Positions 40,501-50,000 are shown, counted from the stretch's first letter. The stretch is DNA of 64,000 bases from an uncultured Catenibacillus sp. (GCA_934339005.1 CAKRHR010000010.1:12958-76957); one strand, 5' to 3'. The notes: generated by a model from the sequence alone, not told the origin. Made by a program: numbers and translations.

Positions 40501-42785
40501 GCATCCTTCTTACTGCCTCTCGCTCTGTGTGCCAGCTGATAATTCAATGTCTCTCCAGGTGTTGTCAGTATATCCTGATACAGAGCACCTGCAGCTTCAC
40601 AGTTTAATTCAGCAAACTGAATACCATCAGCAGCTTCTACCGTACCATACCAGCTATAACCATTTAAGTTGCTTTCGGAAAGCGTTCCTGCTGAGTTCTT
40701 TGTCTGCGTTGTAACGATCTCAATATCTGCGCCTTCTGCATCAGACCACCGGCTTGCATTGTGTGTACCTGTTGTCTGCCATACACCACCCTGTGCCTGA
40801 TAATTTTCATTTGAATACTGCCAGTTATTTGTATTCAAATGGTTATCTGTAACCACTGGATTCTCAAAACTTCCGTTTCGGATTTCATCATATCCTGTAA
40901 CACTCTTTGCAATACTTTCTGCTAATGGTGTCGCATCTTCTTTTAAATCACCGTTTTCATCAAAAGCATCTGCTGCATATACATCAGCCTTATATTGAAC
41001 ATTTGTATTTGCTGATGTTAAAGCTCCACCATTTAATGAGATATAAAGTTCAGTGCCATCATCTTTGATATCAGAACCAAGTGCTGTACCGTCTGTGCCT
41101 GTGTACTGAACCGGTGTCTGAAGTTCAAAATCACCACCGTTAATGCTTCTGTACCAGACATATTTATAATCTGTCGCACTGCCTGTGTAAGTGGCTGTCA
41201 TTTTTCCGTAAGTTTCGGTCAATGTAACAGAGCCATCTGTCGACTGTGCTACAGTTTCTGCTGTCCAAGCTAATGCATATGTAGAAAAGCTGTTTGTAGT
41301 AATCTCTGTCTTTTCAACTTTGCTGTCCTGTGTTGCAGCAATATCAGCTTTATTTTCTTCTGTCATGTTGACAACATTCTGGACGTTGCCATGTTCATCT
41401 TCTTCAAGATGCATCACTGCAATGCCAAGATCTGCTGTACTTTCAAGTCCGTCTGTATTTTCTACAGTCTGAACAGCTTCGTCTGCGATGACTGCCTGTT
41501 TATAGTTCATCGTCACTTTGACTTCACCGTTTGGTTCAACTTTGTTGCCGTCTGCATCAACTAATGTAATATCATAAGCAAGAAAACCTGCAATGTCATA
41601 ATCTTCGTTTTCCACTTTTTCCTGAAGCAGCTTTTCAACTGCTTCATACTGAGCTGATGTATCACTGTTATCTTTGACAATCGGTGTCACACTTAATGAT
41701 GCTTCTTCAGGGATTGCATTTTCTTCAACTGCTTCTACAGAAATCTTTACCTGTGCATCTTCGTAATCTAATGTCTGATTTGTAAAATCTGTTGTGTAAA
41801 GTTCATTTTCTGTTTCGGATTCTGATTCGCTCTCGCTTTCAGATTCTAATTCAGTTTCAGACTCTAATTCGGTTTCAGCTTCTGTTTCTTCCTTATTTAT
41901 ATCTTCTGTTTCGGATTCTTTCTCAATCTCATTGACTACATAACAGCCATAGATCGTATTCTTTCTTGCTTCAAAATTGATTTCTGTTGCTTTACCCTTA
42001 TCATTTAAAATGATATTTGATAAATCGTAGTCATCAATGTTCGCTGTGCTTTTGCCGGCTTTCTGAAATTCTTTGATTAAAAGACTTCTCTGTGGAATTT
42101 CTGCAAGTTCATCATCAGATGAAGTATTTGCATCGTGTGAGTCAAAGTAAAATACCTTTGCACTTTCCACGTCACCAACATTGATTTTGCTGTTTTTAAT
42201 ATTGACTGTAATTTCTTTTAATGGCTCTGTTTCCACACCATTCACAAGGAATTTAATATCAAAAATTACATAGTCGCCAACTTCATATGTATCTTTGTCG
42301 ATTTCTTTATCCATCAAAGATGTAATATATGTAAGCTGTGCGGATGTCAGTCCGTTGACCTGCATCGTGATATCTGAAGTTGCCGCTTCAAATGCACCTT
42401 CCGGAAGATTTGCAATGACGCTGATGCCATCTGTGAAATCCTGTCTGAGTTCTGTCGCTTCTGAAATCGGTGTCTCTGTCTCAGGTTCTGCCTCTGTTTC
42501 AGGTGCTGCTTCCGTTTCAGGTGCCTGAGTTTCAGGTGCTGTTGTCTCAGGTGCCTGAGTTTCAGGTGCTGACTGAGGTACCTGTATCTCTATATCCGCA
42601 CCCGATGCTGTCGTTTCGGGTTCCGCCTGCGGTACCTGTTCTGCCTGAGCTTGTTCCTGCGTCGTTTCTTCCGGCGTACCTTCAAGTTCATTTGCCCGTA
42701 TTGTTGTATTTATCTGATAGCCAATCGTCGTTGCCATCACAATCAGTGCTAACACAAAAGCCAGTATTCTGTTTCTATATTTCAT
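37584..42785 (-). CDS. Giant pilus tip adhesin with VWA domain (LPSTG)
   Basis: The 1733-aa protein begins with a signal peptide (MKYRNRILAFVLALIVMATT). A Pro/Glu/Thr-rich region (QAPETTAPETQAPET) follows, then a beta region and a second disordered stretch of Ser-Glu repeats at about 315-340. A long beta-rich section precedes a VWA domain at about 1038-1220 with the MIDAS motif VVDTSGSM (Asp1044), TFASG and FLTDGEPT. SpaA/Cna-B-type stalk domains follow (VSGPEGKV), ending with LPSTGG, a membrane helix and KKWSKG. Pilus tip adhesins of Gram-positive bacteria show the same layout. The ligand is unknown. ATG lies behind GGGAGGAGG. Confidence 0.93.
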   Translation of the reverse strand: MKYRNRILAFVLALIVMATTIGYQINTTIRANELEGTPEETTQEQAQAEQVPQAEPETTASGADIEIQVPQSAPETQAPETTAPETQAPETEAAPETEAEPETETPISEATELRQDFTDGISVIANLPEGAFEAATSDITMQVNGLTSAQLTYITSLMDKEIDKDTYEVGDYVIFDIKFLVNGVETEPLKEITVNIKNSKINVGDVESAKVFYFDSHDANTSSDDELAEIPQRSLLIKEFQKAGKSTANIDDYDLSNIILNDKGKATEINFEARKNTIYGCYVVNEIEKESETEDINKEETEAETELESETELESESESESESETENELYTTDFTNQTLDYEDAQVKISVEAVEENAIPEEASLSVTPIVKDNSDTSAQYEAVEKLLQEKVENEDYDIAGFLAYDITLVDADGNKVEPNGEVKVTMNYKQAVIADEAVQTVENTDGLESTADLGIAVMHLEEDEHGNVQNVVNMTEENKADIAATQDSKVEKTEITTNSFSTYALAWTAETVAQSTDGSVTLTETYGKMTATYTGSATDYKYVWYRSINGGDFELQTPVQYTGTDGTALGSDIKDDGTELYISLNGGALTSANTNVQYKADVYAADAFDENGDLKEDATPLAESIAKSVTGYDEIRNGSFENPVVTDNHLNTNNWQYSNENYQAQGGVWQTTGTHNASRWSDAEGADIEIVTTQTKNSAGTLSESNLNGYSWYGTVEAADGIQFAELNCEAAGALYQDILTTPGETLNYQLAHRARGSKKDATEENDTMYVVIMSTQMAVDNNVTTQAKVQEIINNQSSYPGATVVSYTDNDQMWTYHQGAYKVNSDGQYSTRFFFVAGNTASGNNTVGNFLDDIKFTRDKLTPVEGTASVTVEKTISGLDFEHAKTLAEGLKFKVGEHELTYSDMTWSWANDTYTGTKVISIPQSECGTLEVKEEASDGKSLEVVGYNRNTALYIDGTVVLDATIAGEMNLRVGQSKTVRFENIYTEQNGGGGGSGDDAESKLSHEKYIKKNADGTYDITLNATGSIGTQTNKAKVDIVLVVDTSGSMDDKDGKKTKLQSAKASIKALVDAFDDKSDTVETKYKLVTFASGSSINTPNWVDGNTLYNSYVKSLSAGGGTNYDRGLANAATAIGTAERGAKKIVIFLTDGEPTYYGTGPSGLGSVAIESTVKAGNISASYINCNEFYAVGIGLKNTIRVYADDTYWGWDGYVGKFRNTTGLQILTDIKDKVNASTKDAWNLSSSDELTDKFKQIAGETLTFACSNVKITDQLSEYVEVTENSKLHVKIAERSGTSTYTDKYDQIFDLTGGTVTLNGQKIADVSYDDKTKTAVLDFVDNYKLEENYYYYISITKVKATDKAYDDYINNGGYKTAQGAPIVGSTPTDTSATKDSEFGYYATNGSNLTGGAISSGKFGFKSNANAKVEYTWKGTAKTEDYLDPVIQVSVDQIKVEKDWAELGGTSVSKNVVLAQLVKLSTEKDAEGNDVITETPVAGKIIKLADSNNFSGAFIVRNASDYAIRELKLDANGSITYEGKKYSIANENDVTTFDNISYKVSYTTDGSGKSVTITNTKSSETIRIIKAGTDTSLLLEGAEFTLVDSNNNTVTVGTTATESGSYISGKNGLVLEGIINAGTYTLTEIKAPSGYIKLADSITITVGSNGDNKVTVSGPEGKVTCAKDDHNVYVITVQNEVIYELPSTGGLGIYWYMVGGILLMLAAALMYIKKWSKGVPEK

Positions 42786-42808
42786 GTCTTAATCCTCCTC
42801 CCTTTAAA

Positions 42809-43195
42809 TTATGCGATTCTATTTTTTCTGGAATCAAGTTCGTTCTTTAATTCCGTCCGAAGATTATTCATAAGAACTTTCTGTCTATGTGTATCAGTTA
42901 TCATCCAAATCATCACCGCACCTGCCACAGCAAGAATAATAAAATGAACACCGCATCCCGGTACGTTTTCCTGATGATCAAGATTAATGTTTGCCAGTGG
43001 CACCTGTTCATCATCCGTATTCTCAATCACCGTAGCCACAACACTTCTCTCTCGCAGCGTTTCCTGCGTCTGCTCTGTTTCAGAAATACTTTCCGCAGAA
43101 TATGCCGGTGCCGCCATCGGTAATAATGTTATAAGCAAAGCACATATGCCTGCTGTTACTACTGTAAATAATTTATGTAATTGTCCTCTAGCCAA
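42809..43195 (-). CDS. Small two-helix membrane protein of pilus locus (TTG start)
   Basis: I propose TTG at 43193-43195, behind GAGGTG, overlapping the upstream stop by 8 bp. The 128-aa product would begin ARGQLHKLFTVVTAG, with an N-terminal signal or membrane helix (ICALLITLLPMAAPAYSA). A short extracellular segment (about 28-75, rich in Glu, Thr and Asn) is followed by a second helix (VHFIILAVAGAVMIWMI) and a basic cytoplasmic tail. An alternative ATG at 43231 would overlap the previous gene by 44 bp. It precedes the tip adhesin by 23 bp. Family not recognised. Confidence 0.6.
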   Translation of the reverse strand: MARGQLHKLFTVVTAGICALLITLLPMAAPAYSAESISETEQTQETLRERSVVATVIENTDDEQVPLANINLDHQENVPGCGVHFIILAVAGAVMIWMITDTHRQKVLMNNLRTELKNELDSRKNRIA

Positions 43196-43412
43196 TGTCT
43201 GACACCTCTTTTCCCTGGGTCTGTTTTTCATAATTGATTGCCCTGTTTCCCAACATATCTTCCGCATACAATTCAGAAATCTGATTCCTAAGTTCACGAA
43301 TCTGCTCTTTGTATTTGTAATGCCTCCATATAAAAAATATCATTAAAGCAAGCAACAGTACTGCTGCCGGTATATCCCACAAGCAAAAACTGAACACATT
43401 CCGCAATACCAT
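43188..43412 (-). CDS. Small membrane protein leading pilus operon
   Basis: The 74-aa product has one N-terminal membrane helix (MVLRNVFSFCLWDIPAAVLLLALMIFFIW) and a basic, helical cytoplasmic part (RHYKYKEQIRELRNQISELYAEDML). The ATG at 43412 follows AAAGGAG 10 nt upstream. As the first gene of the leftward locus it may be a sensor, chaperone or local scaffold; the sequence does not decide. Family not recognised. Confidence 0.65.
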   Translation of the reverse strand: MVLRNVFSFCLWDIPAAVLLLALMIFFIWRHYKYKEQIRELRNQISELYAEDMLGNRAINYEKQTQGKEVSDIG

Positions 43413-43831
43413 ATACTCACTTCTCCTTTCCATCTCATCATTTCCTGCTATTTTCTTCTTAAATTGTTATTTCATATATAAAGACTGTTCCCGATTAAAA
43501 AAAGGCTCATATTTTTGAAAATTCTGTGAAAAAAAATTTTTTCAAATATATATGACTACTTTTATATAATTTTAAAGATGTTATTTTATAATTTTTTGGA
43601 TGATATTTCAATTGAAAACCATGTGCTTTTATTCTATAATAAATAGTAAAGACAATTTTCATGGCGTTTCTTTTCGGACAGAAGGACACTTTTGACATTC
43701 TTATCATTATATTACTTTATTTTAAATATATTTATAAGGCACTTTTTAGCATCAAAATGGGTATTACATCAACTCCATTTTTCCGATATAATAGATTAGG
43801 TATATTTATAAGATAGTGAAAGGAGTTTTCT
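43413..43831. promoter_or_regulatory. Divergent control region of pilus locus and sigma operon
   Basis: This 419-bp AT-rich region separates the leftward pilus locus from the rightward GGDEF-sigma operon. A clear rightward promoter is at 43764-43792. On the minus strand GGGAAC (43487-43492), 75 nt before the first pilus gene, resembles an ECF-type -35 element; this is weak evidence. A long palindrome of A8 and T6 around 43530 could bend DNA. No other gene is seen. Confidence 0.5.
43764..43792 (+). promoter_or_regulatory. Sigma-A promoter of the GGDEF-sigma operon
   Basis: TTACAT (43764-43769) and consensus TATAAT (43787-43792) are separated by 17 bp, about 40 bp upstream of the GGDEF-like gene start. 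Confidence 0.6.
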
Positions 43832-44518
43832 ATGAAAAAAATCAATATCTTAAAATTTATCCAACTGATTACACTATCAGTTCTGACGTTGGTCTCAATT
43901 ATTTTACTTTTTCAACCATCGATCAAGAATTTTGTTTTTTCAAATGTTCCCGGAACGATTATCTTCATTATTATATGGTTCCTTTTAATTATTAATTTCA
44001 TTTTTCTTTTATTTGACTTCAGCTTTATCGCATCTTTGAAGTTAAATTATAAGAATTTATATGAAGTTGCTTATTCAGATTCAACTTCCGGCATTCCAAA
44101 CCGTTTCAGTTGTGATGTTTTGATTGAGAAGTATTCAAACTGTGACCTTCCTGCAAATATTGGCTGTATGATGATCGATCTGGCAAACCTGCCTGAAACA
44201 AACTCCATTTACGGACATAATTCAGGTAATCAGCTCATCAAACAGTTTTCCCAGATTTTGTCCTCTTGTGCAGTTTCTCTTTGTTTTGTCGGCAGAAATG
44301 GCGGCAACAAGTTTTTAGCTATTTTTGAAAATTGTAACCAGGAGAAGATGGATACGTTTGTAAAACGTCTTGAGCGTAAGATCGACCAACACAATTCAGC
44401 CGCAGACACAATGCCGATCAAGTTCAAATACGGCATGGCACTAAACAGTGAAGCGAAGCTTTCTCAGATCACTCAATTAATTGCCCTTGCCAACCAGCGT
44501 ATTTATGAAGATGAATGA
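43832..44518 (+). CDS. Degenerate GGDEF membrane protein
   Basis: The 228-aa protein has two N-terminal membrane helices (about 10-30 and 38-62) and a GGDEF-like domain. Recognisable features are SGIPNRFSCDVLIEKY (about 86-101) and CMMIDLANL with the first metal-binding Asp. The signature loop reads GGNKF (157-161) in place of GGDEF, so c-di-GMP synthesis is unlikely. It could instead bind GTP or c-di-GMP, or act by protein contact. It starts behind AAAGGAG and is 34 bp upstream of the sigma factor, so it is probably part of the control of the pilus locus (inference). Confidence 0.85.
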   Translation: MKKINILKFIQLITLSVLTLVSIILLFQPSIKNFVFSNVPGTIIFIIIWFLLIINFIFLLFDFSFIASLKLNYKNLYEVAYSDSTSGIPNRFSCDVLIEKYSNCDLPANIGCMMIDLANLPETNSIYGHNSGNQLIKQFSQILSSCAVSLCFVGRNGGNKFLAIFENCNQEKMDTFVKRLERKIDQHNSAADTMPIKFKYGMALNSEAKLSQITQLIALANQRIYEDE

Positions 44519-44552
44519 TACTATTGACGGCATTAAAAAGTGAGGTAATTCT

Positions 44553-45149
44553 ATGGCTGAACTTGATTATGATTATATAGCCCAATTAGTCGTCCAGGCG
44601 CAAAAAGGCAGTAGTGATGCGTTTGCAGAATTATATGCAGCGACTTATCGACGTCAGTATCAATTCGCCTGCAGATATGTCAAAGATATTTTTCTGGCGC
44701 AGGATATTTTGCAGGAAACTTATATACTGGTGCTTAAAAATCTGTCTAAGCTGAAAAACCCGCGTCTGTTTGTTTCATGGATTAATCAGATTACTTTCCA
44801 TGTCTGCTTTGATTATAATGAAAAATTCAAAGTTCAAAGCAATGAATTGAATAATGAGTCTATTGATTTAACTACCAATCAAATTTTCAATACTTCAAAT
44901 CCTGAGGAGTTATTTGAAAATTTGAGCAGTAAACAGGAAATCATGGACAGGATTTTATCCCTTCCGCCGAATGAAGCTCAGGCAATTATTATGAAATATT
45001 ATAATGATATGAAGCTTGAAGATATCGCGATGGCAATGGATGTCAGCCGAAGCAGTGTCAAACGCTATGTTGCTTCCGGCTTAAAGGCTCTCAAACGCCA
45101 ACTGAAACAAGCTGCAGAAGGAGGTAATCTACATGGCAGAACAGTCTAA
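44553..45149 (+). CDS. ECF-type RNA polymerase sigma factor
   Basis: The 198-aa protein has sigma-70 region 2 (about 20-90): AFAELYAATYRRQYQFACRYVKD, AQDILQETYILVLKNLSKL. Region 4 (about 140-190) carries LPPNEAQAIIMKYYNDMKLEDIAMAMDVSRSSVKRYVASGLKAL, the helix-turn-helix that reads -35 elements. ECF factors of this group control surface or envelope genes. The gene overlaps the following membrane protein by 17 bp, typical of a sigma/anti-sigma pair. It is divergent from the pilus locus. Confidence 0.92.
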   Translation: MAELDYDYIAQLVVQAQKGSSDAFAELYAATYRRQYQFACRYVKDIFLAQDILQETYILVLKNLSKLKNPRLFVSWINQITFHVCFDYNEKFKVQSNELNNESIDLTTNQIFNTSNPEELFENLSSKQEIMDRILSLPPNEAQAIIMKYYNDMKLEDIAMAMDVSRSSVKRYVASGLKALKRQLKQAAEGGNLHGRTV

Positions 45150-45867
45150 ACATCCAAATGATTTGCCGGAGATTCCACCTTTGGATTCGATGACTGCAAA
45201 TCAGGTACTGAACAATGTCTTTGTGGCCTGTGACCGGCCTTTAAGCAAGATTCCTGTGGAAACCCTTGAAGAATGGGGCAATTATAAATCTTACGATTTC
45301 AGAATTTGCCGCCGGGTAGCCTATGTGATTCTCGCAGTATTGATTTTTTTACCTTTAATGTTTTTCCATCCGACAATTATTGCTGAACGCACGAATGTCA
45401 ATCTGTCAGACGCTGCAACGTTTGAAGTTTCTGTGCAAAGTCTTTTGCCGGTTGATGGATTTTCGGCCACACTTGACGGCACGCCGCTTAATACCGAGCG
45501 TGTAGATTCAAAGCATTATTATGTGACTGTACCTGAAAATGGTACATTAAAGATCAAGGCTGTTTCACTAAACGGCCAGAGCACTGAAAATACTTATGAA
45601 GTAACGCATATTGATACTGATAAGCCTCAGCTTTCAGATTATTATGTTGAAGGTAATTATGTATACCTCATCATTCTTGATACTTATTCAGGTGTTGATT
45701 ACAGCAGTATTTCAGCATCAACTTCTTCCGGTGATGCGGTTGCGCCTGTTTCTGTAGATGCAGAATCCGGCACTATTGTATTTGATATTCCATCACAGCC
45801 TGTGACTGTATCTGTTTCTGATATGTCCGGCAATAAGTTGGAGATTTTACTATCACCGACGGAGTGA
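45133..45867 (+). CDS. Probable membrane anti-sigma factor / sensor
   Basis: The 244-aa protein has a cytoplasmic N-terminal part of about 65 residues (LPEIPPLDSMTANQVLNNVF), one membrane helix (VAYVILAVLIFLPLMFF) and an extracellular region of about 160 residues with two Ig-like beta domains (VSVQSLLPVDGFSATLDG, KPQLSDYYVEGNYVYLIILD). The topology and 17-bp overlap with the sigma gene fit an anti-sigma factor that senses the outside. No zinc-type HxxxCxxC motif is seen, so it would be an atypical member. ATG follows AGAAGGAGGTAATC. Confidence 0.75.
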   Translation: MAEQSKHPNDLPEIPPLDSMTANQVLNNVFVACDRPLSKIPVETLEEWGNYKSYDFRICRRVAYVILAVLIFLPLMFFHPTIIAERTNVNLSDAATFEVSVQSLLPVDGFSATLDGTPLNTERVDSKHYYVTVPENGTLKIKAVSLNGQSTENTYEVTHIDTDKPQLSDYYVEGNYVYLIILDTYSGVDYSSISASTSSGDAVAPVSVDAESGTIVFDIPSQPVTVSVSDMSGNKLEILLSPTE

Positions 45868-45879
45868 GTATAAAGTTTA

Positions 45880-45952
45880 CCCCCGATAACAGTGTGTCAA
45901 AATCATGCAATTTGTGTGATTTTTCAGACACATCGTCGTTCGGGGGTTTTTA
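45880..45952 (+). terminator. Strong terminator of the sigma operon
   Basis: ACCCCCGA (45880-45887) pairs with TCGGGGGT at 45939-45946, and TGTGTC-AAATCA pairs with TGATTT-GACACA further in. TTTTT follows. It is a long, nearly continuous stem ending the rightward operon. Confidence 0.88.
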
Positions 45953-45994
45953 TTTTTTCCAATTTGTGGTTTAATGGATATATATGTTGATGTC

Positions 45995-46034
45995 AGAATT
46001 ACGGAAGTCGCATTAGCTACAGAGTAATTCGTGA
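45995..46034 (+). repeat. Dispersed 40-bp palindromic repeat, copy C
   Basis: AGAATTACGGAAGTCGCATT is followed by AGCTACAGAGTAATTCGTGA. The outer GAATTAC/GTAATTC arms are intact; the inner stem has one change against copy B. It lies 34 bp upstream of the patatin gene, as copy A does before the nuclease gene. Confidence 0.75.
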
Positions 46035-46067
46035 TATCCCAGATAACTATAGAAGGGAGTTTTAGTT

Positions 46068-46985
46068 ATGAGTCATCATGAAAAAGTTTACTCCAAAATA
46101 GATTCTATTCCACACGGCACAGCTTCTGATATTATTACACCCGGCTGCATTGTATTGGAGGGTGGCGCTTTTCGCGGACTGTATAGTGAAGGGGTTTTGG
46201 ATGCATTAATGGAAGCAGATATCAATATGCAATGTGTCATCGGTGTTTCTGCAGGTGCGCTGAACGGATTTAACTACATTGCAGGCCAGATTGGTCGTAC
46301 CGCACGCATTAATCTCAAATATCGTCACGATTCACGCTATGTCGGCAGCCCGAAAACAGTTATACATAATAAAGGTGTGATGGGATTTGATTTTCTGTTT
46401 AACACCGTTGAAACCTATGAACCTTTTGATTATGAGCGTGCCTATGACCCAAAACGTCGTTTTATTGCAGTGGCAACAAACTGCACAAATGGCAAGGCAC
46501 ACTGCTTTGACCGTGATACATGCTCTGATATTTTTCAGGGGATCCGTGCTTCAGCATCCATGCCATATGTTTCAAAAATGGTTAAGGTTGACGGTGTTCC
46601 ATATCTTGACGGCGGCTGCAGCAATAAAGTGCCTTATCAATGGGCACTCAAGGAAAAATTTAAACATATTATTGTAGTGCGTACCCGTGAGCGTGCTTAC
46701 CGCAGAGGTCAGATCAGTCCTTCCAAAGTTCAGATGATTCGCAGCCTCTATCATCATTATCCTGAATTTTGCGAGAAATTGATTCAAAGCAACGCATTTT
46801 ACAATTATGAATGTGATGAGATGGAACGTCTTGCTGATGCCGGACGCATTTATATGATCAGTCCATCTCTCCCAGTCACTATCACCCGACTTGAAAGTGA
46901 TATAGAAAAGCTTGGTGCACTTTATTTTCAGGGCTATCATGATACAAAGAATCAGATTGAGGCTATTCGCGCTTACTTAAAATAA
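46068..46985 (+). CDS. Patatin-like phospholipase
   Basis: The 305-aa enzyme has the patatin fold: the oxyanion loop GGAFRG, the nucleophile elbow GVSAG and the catalytic Asp in YLDGGCSNKVP. No signal peptide is visible, so it would act on the cytoplasmic face of membranes, cleaving acyl chains. The region after about residue 205 matches the C-terminal part of the bacterial RssA/YjjU-type group. ATG follows GAAGGGAGTTTTAGTT. It lies 23 bp upstream of lacZ and may be co-transcribed. Confidence 0.93.
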   Translation: MSHHEKVYSKIDSIPHGTASDIITPGCIVLEGGAFRGLYSEGVLDALMEADINMQCVIGVSAGALNGFNYIAGQIGRTARINLKYRHDSRYVGSPKTVIHNKGVMGFDFLFNTVETYEPFDYERAYDPKRRFIAVATNCTNGKAHCFDRDTCSDIFQGIRASASMPYVSKMVKVDGVPYLDGGCSNKVPYQWALKEKFKHIIVVRTRERAYRRGQISPSKVQMIRSLYHHYPEFCEKLIQSNAFYNYECDEMERLADAGRIYMISPSLPVTITRLESDIEKLGALYFQGYHDTKNQIEAIRAYLK

Positions 46986-47008
46986 GACAACTATGGAGGA
47001 TTTACACA

Positions 47009-50000
47009 ATGTTTAATTATGAACTCATTAAAAATCCTGAATTTTTCAAGGATAATGCACTTCCTGCACATTCCGACCATGTGGCTTTGCCAACTGAGCA
47101 GAGCTTCTTTACAGGTGAAAATGCATTCCGTTATTCTTTAAACGGACTTTGGAAGTTTTCTTACGGACGCAACCTGACAGATTGTGTGATGGGTTTTGAA
47201 GCTGATGATTACGACTGCCACAACTGGCAGGATATTCGTGTACCTGCACACATCCAGATGGAAGGCCATGATGCACCGATGTATGTGAATGTCCAGTATC
47301 CATGGGAAGGTCATGAGGAGCTTTCCACAGGTGAAGTGCCTGAGAAGTTCAATCCGGTTGCCAGCTATGTGAAGTATTTTTCTGTACCTGCACATATGAA
47401 AGGGATGCCGCTTTATATTTCTTTTCAGGGTGTTGAGAGTGGCATGGCCGTCTGGTTTAACGGTCATTATATCGGCTACAGTGAAGACAGCTTCACTCCA
47501 ACTGAATTTGACCTGACACCATATGTGTGCGACGGTGAAAATAAACTGGCTGTCCGAGTGTTTAAATGGACAACCGGAAGCTGGATGGAGGACCAGGATT
47601 TCTTCAGATTTTCCGGTATTTTCAGAGATGTTTATCTCTTTACCCGCCCTGCCACAGATATTTATGACATCCGTATCCGGACACTTCTGGATGATAATTA
47701 CGAAAATGCTGAACTTAAAGCTGATTTGAAGGTTTCTGGTACCGGCTCGATTAAAGCAAAACTCGTCAGTCTGCCTTTGTATGCAAAATCCTCGCTTTCA
47801 CCGGAGATTGTGACAGGTAACCAATATGTACGGCCAGTGTTTGAAAGTGAGATTGCACTGGATTGTGACAATGCCTCAACTGGCGATATATGTACTGGCA
47901 ATATTACTGGTCATATGGCGACATACGAAACCTATACATACACTCTCTCAGTTAAAAATTTAGATGTTAAGCTTTGGAGTGCCGAAGTACCACAGCTTTA
48001 TGAATTACTTTTATACGTTTATAATAAGGAAGGTGAACTGACTGAGATTGTTTCTCAGCTTGTGGGTTTCCGCCGATTTGAGTTAAAAAATACAATGATG
48101 CATTTGAACGGTAAACGTATTGTATTTAAGGGTGTCAATCGCCATGAATTCAGTTCAAAAACCGGCCGTGTACCTCAGGAGGATGAGATTTTACAGGATG
48201 TACTCACGATGAAGCGCCACAATATCAATGCCATCCGTACGTCACACTATCCAAATGATTCACGTATTTACCAGCTCTGTGACCGTTTTGGTCTTTATAT
48301 GATTGATGAAACAAATATGGAAACCCACGGTACATGGGGACCTTATATGTTTGGTGCGGCTTCATACGATGTTGTCCTTCCAGGCGACAAGCCAGAATGG
48401 GAAGCCATGATGCTTGACCGCGTTAATTCTATCTGGCAGCGCGACAAAAATCACCCGGCCATTTTAATATGGTCCTGCGGTAATGAATCCTTTGGCGGTC
48501 TGACGATTAAGAAAATGTCTGATTTGTTCCATAAATTAGATAATACGCGTCTTGTGCATTATGAAGGTCTCTTTAATGACCGTTCTTATCCTGAAACAAG
48601 TGATATCGAAAGTCAGATGTACACGCCCGCAGCACAGATTGCTGAATTTTTAAAGAAACACCGCGATAAACCATTTATCTGCTGTGAATATACCCATGCC
48701 ATGGGCAATTCCTGCGGTGCCATGCACAAATATACAGAGCTGACAGATACAGAGCCATTATATCAGGGTGGATTTATCTGGGATTATGTAGACCAGTCTA
48801 TTTATAAAAAAGACCGCTACGGTCAGGATTTTCAGGCCTACGGCGGTGATTTTGATGACCGTCCTTCAGATTATAATTTCAGCGGCAACGGTATTGTTTA
48901 CGGCGGTGACCGTACACCTTCACCAAAGATGCAGGCTGTTAAATATAATTACCAGAATATAGAAATCATTCCATCTGAAGATAAGGTTAAAGTGATTAAC
49001 AAAAATCTTTTTATCAGCACAAAGGCATTTACATGCACTGCTGCTTTAAACCGCAATGGGCACTGCATTGGCAAATTTGCGATGAATGCTGATGTTGCAC
49101 CATTATCCGAAGGTGAATTTGAATTGCCATTTAACCGTCAGGAAATCGAAGGCGAGTATACGGTTACTGTTTCTTTCTCACTTCAGGCAGATACACCGTG
49201 GGCTGATGCAGGCTATGAAGTAGCATTTGGACAGTATGTTTATAAAGTTGAAGATTGTGAAAATAACGTAACTTGTAGTAAAGTTGGTACACTTAACGGC
49301 ATGACAATCACACAGAGTTTTAACAATGTCGGAGTCCGCGGCAATGATTTTGAAGTGTTGTTCTCTTTTGCCGAGGGCGGTATGACATCTTATCGTTACG
49401 GTGGTATCGAAATGCTTAAAGTTATGCCAAAACCAAACTTCTGGCGTGCCCCAATTGATAATGACGAGGGCAGCATGATGCCTGTGCGCTACGGACAGTG
49501 GAAACTGGCAAGTATGTACTGTGGCAACCGCTATCTTGGCAAGTGGCCAGGTACAGATATTGACGCCGCACTGAGTAAACCGCCTGTGATTGAAACTGCA
49601 GATGACCATTTGAAGATTACATTTACATGGTTCTTGCGGACAATTCCTGATTCATCCTGTGATATTACTTATGTTGTAACCGCTGATGGCACAGTAGAAG
49701 TCACCATGTCTTATGATGGTGTTGAGGGTCTTCCGGATATGCCTGAATTTGGCATGATGATGAAGATGGATGCTGATTATGACCACGTCGAATGGTACGG
49801 TCTTGGTCCTGATGAAACTTATATTGACCGTTATCAGGGTGCAAAACTTGGTATTTACAAAAACCTTGTCAAAGATAATATGGCTCGCTATATGGTGCCT
49901 CAGGAATGTGGCAATAAAACAGGTGTCCGCTGGGCTAAAGTTACAGACCGCCGTGGCCGCGGCCTGATGTTTGAGGGCGATGCAATGCATTTTTCCGCAC

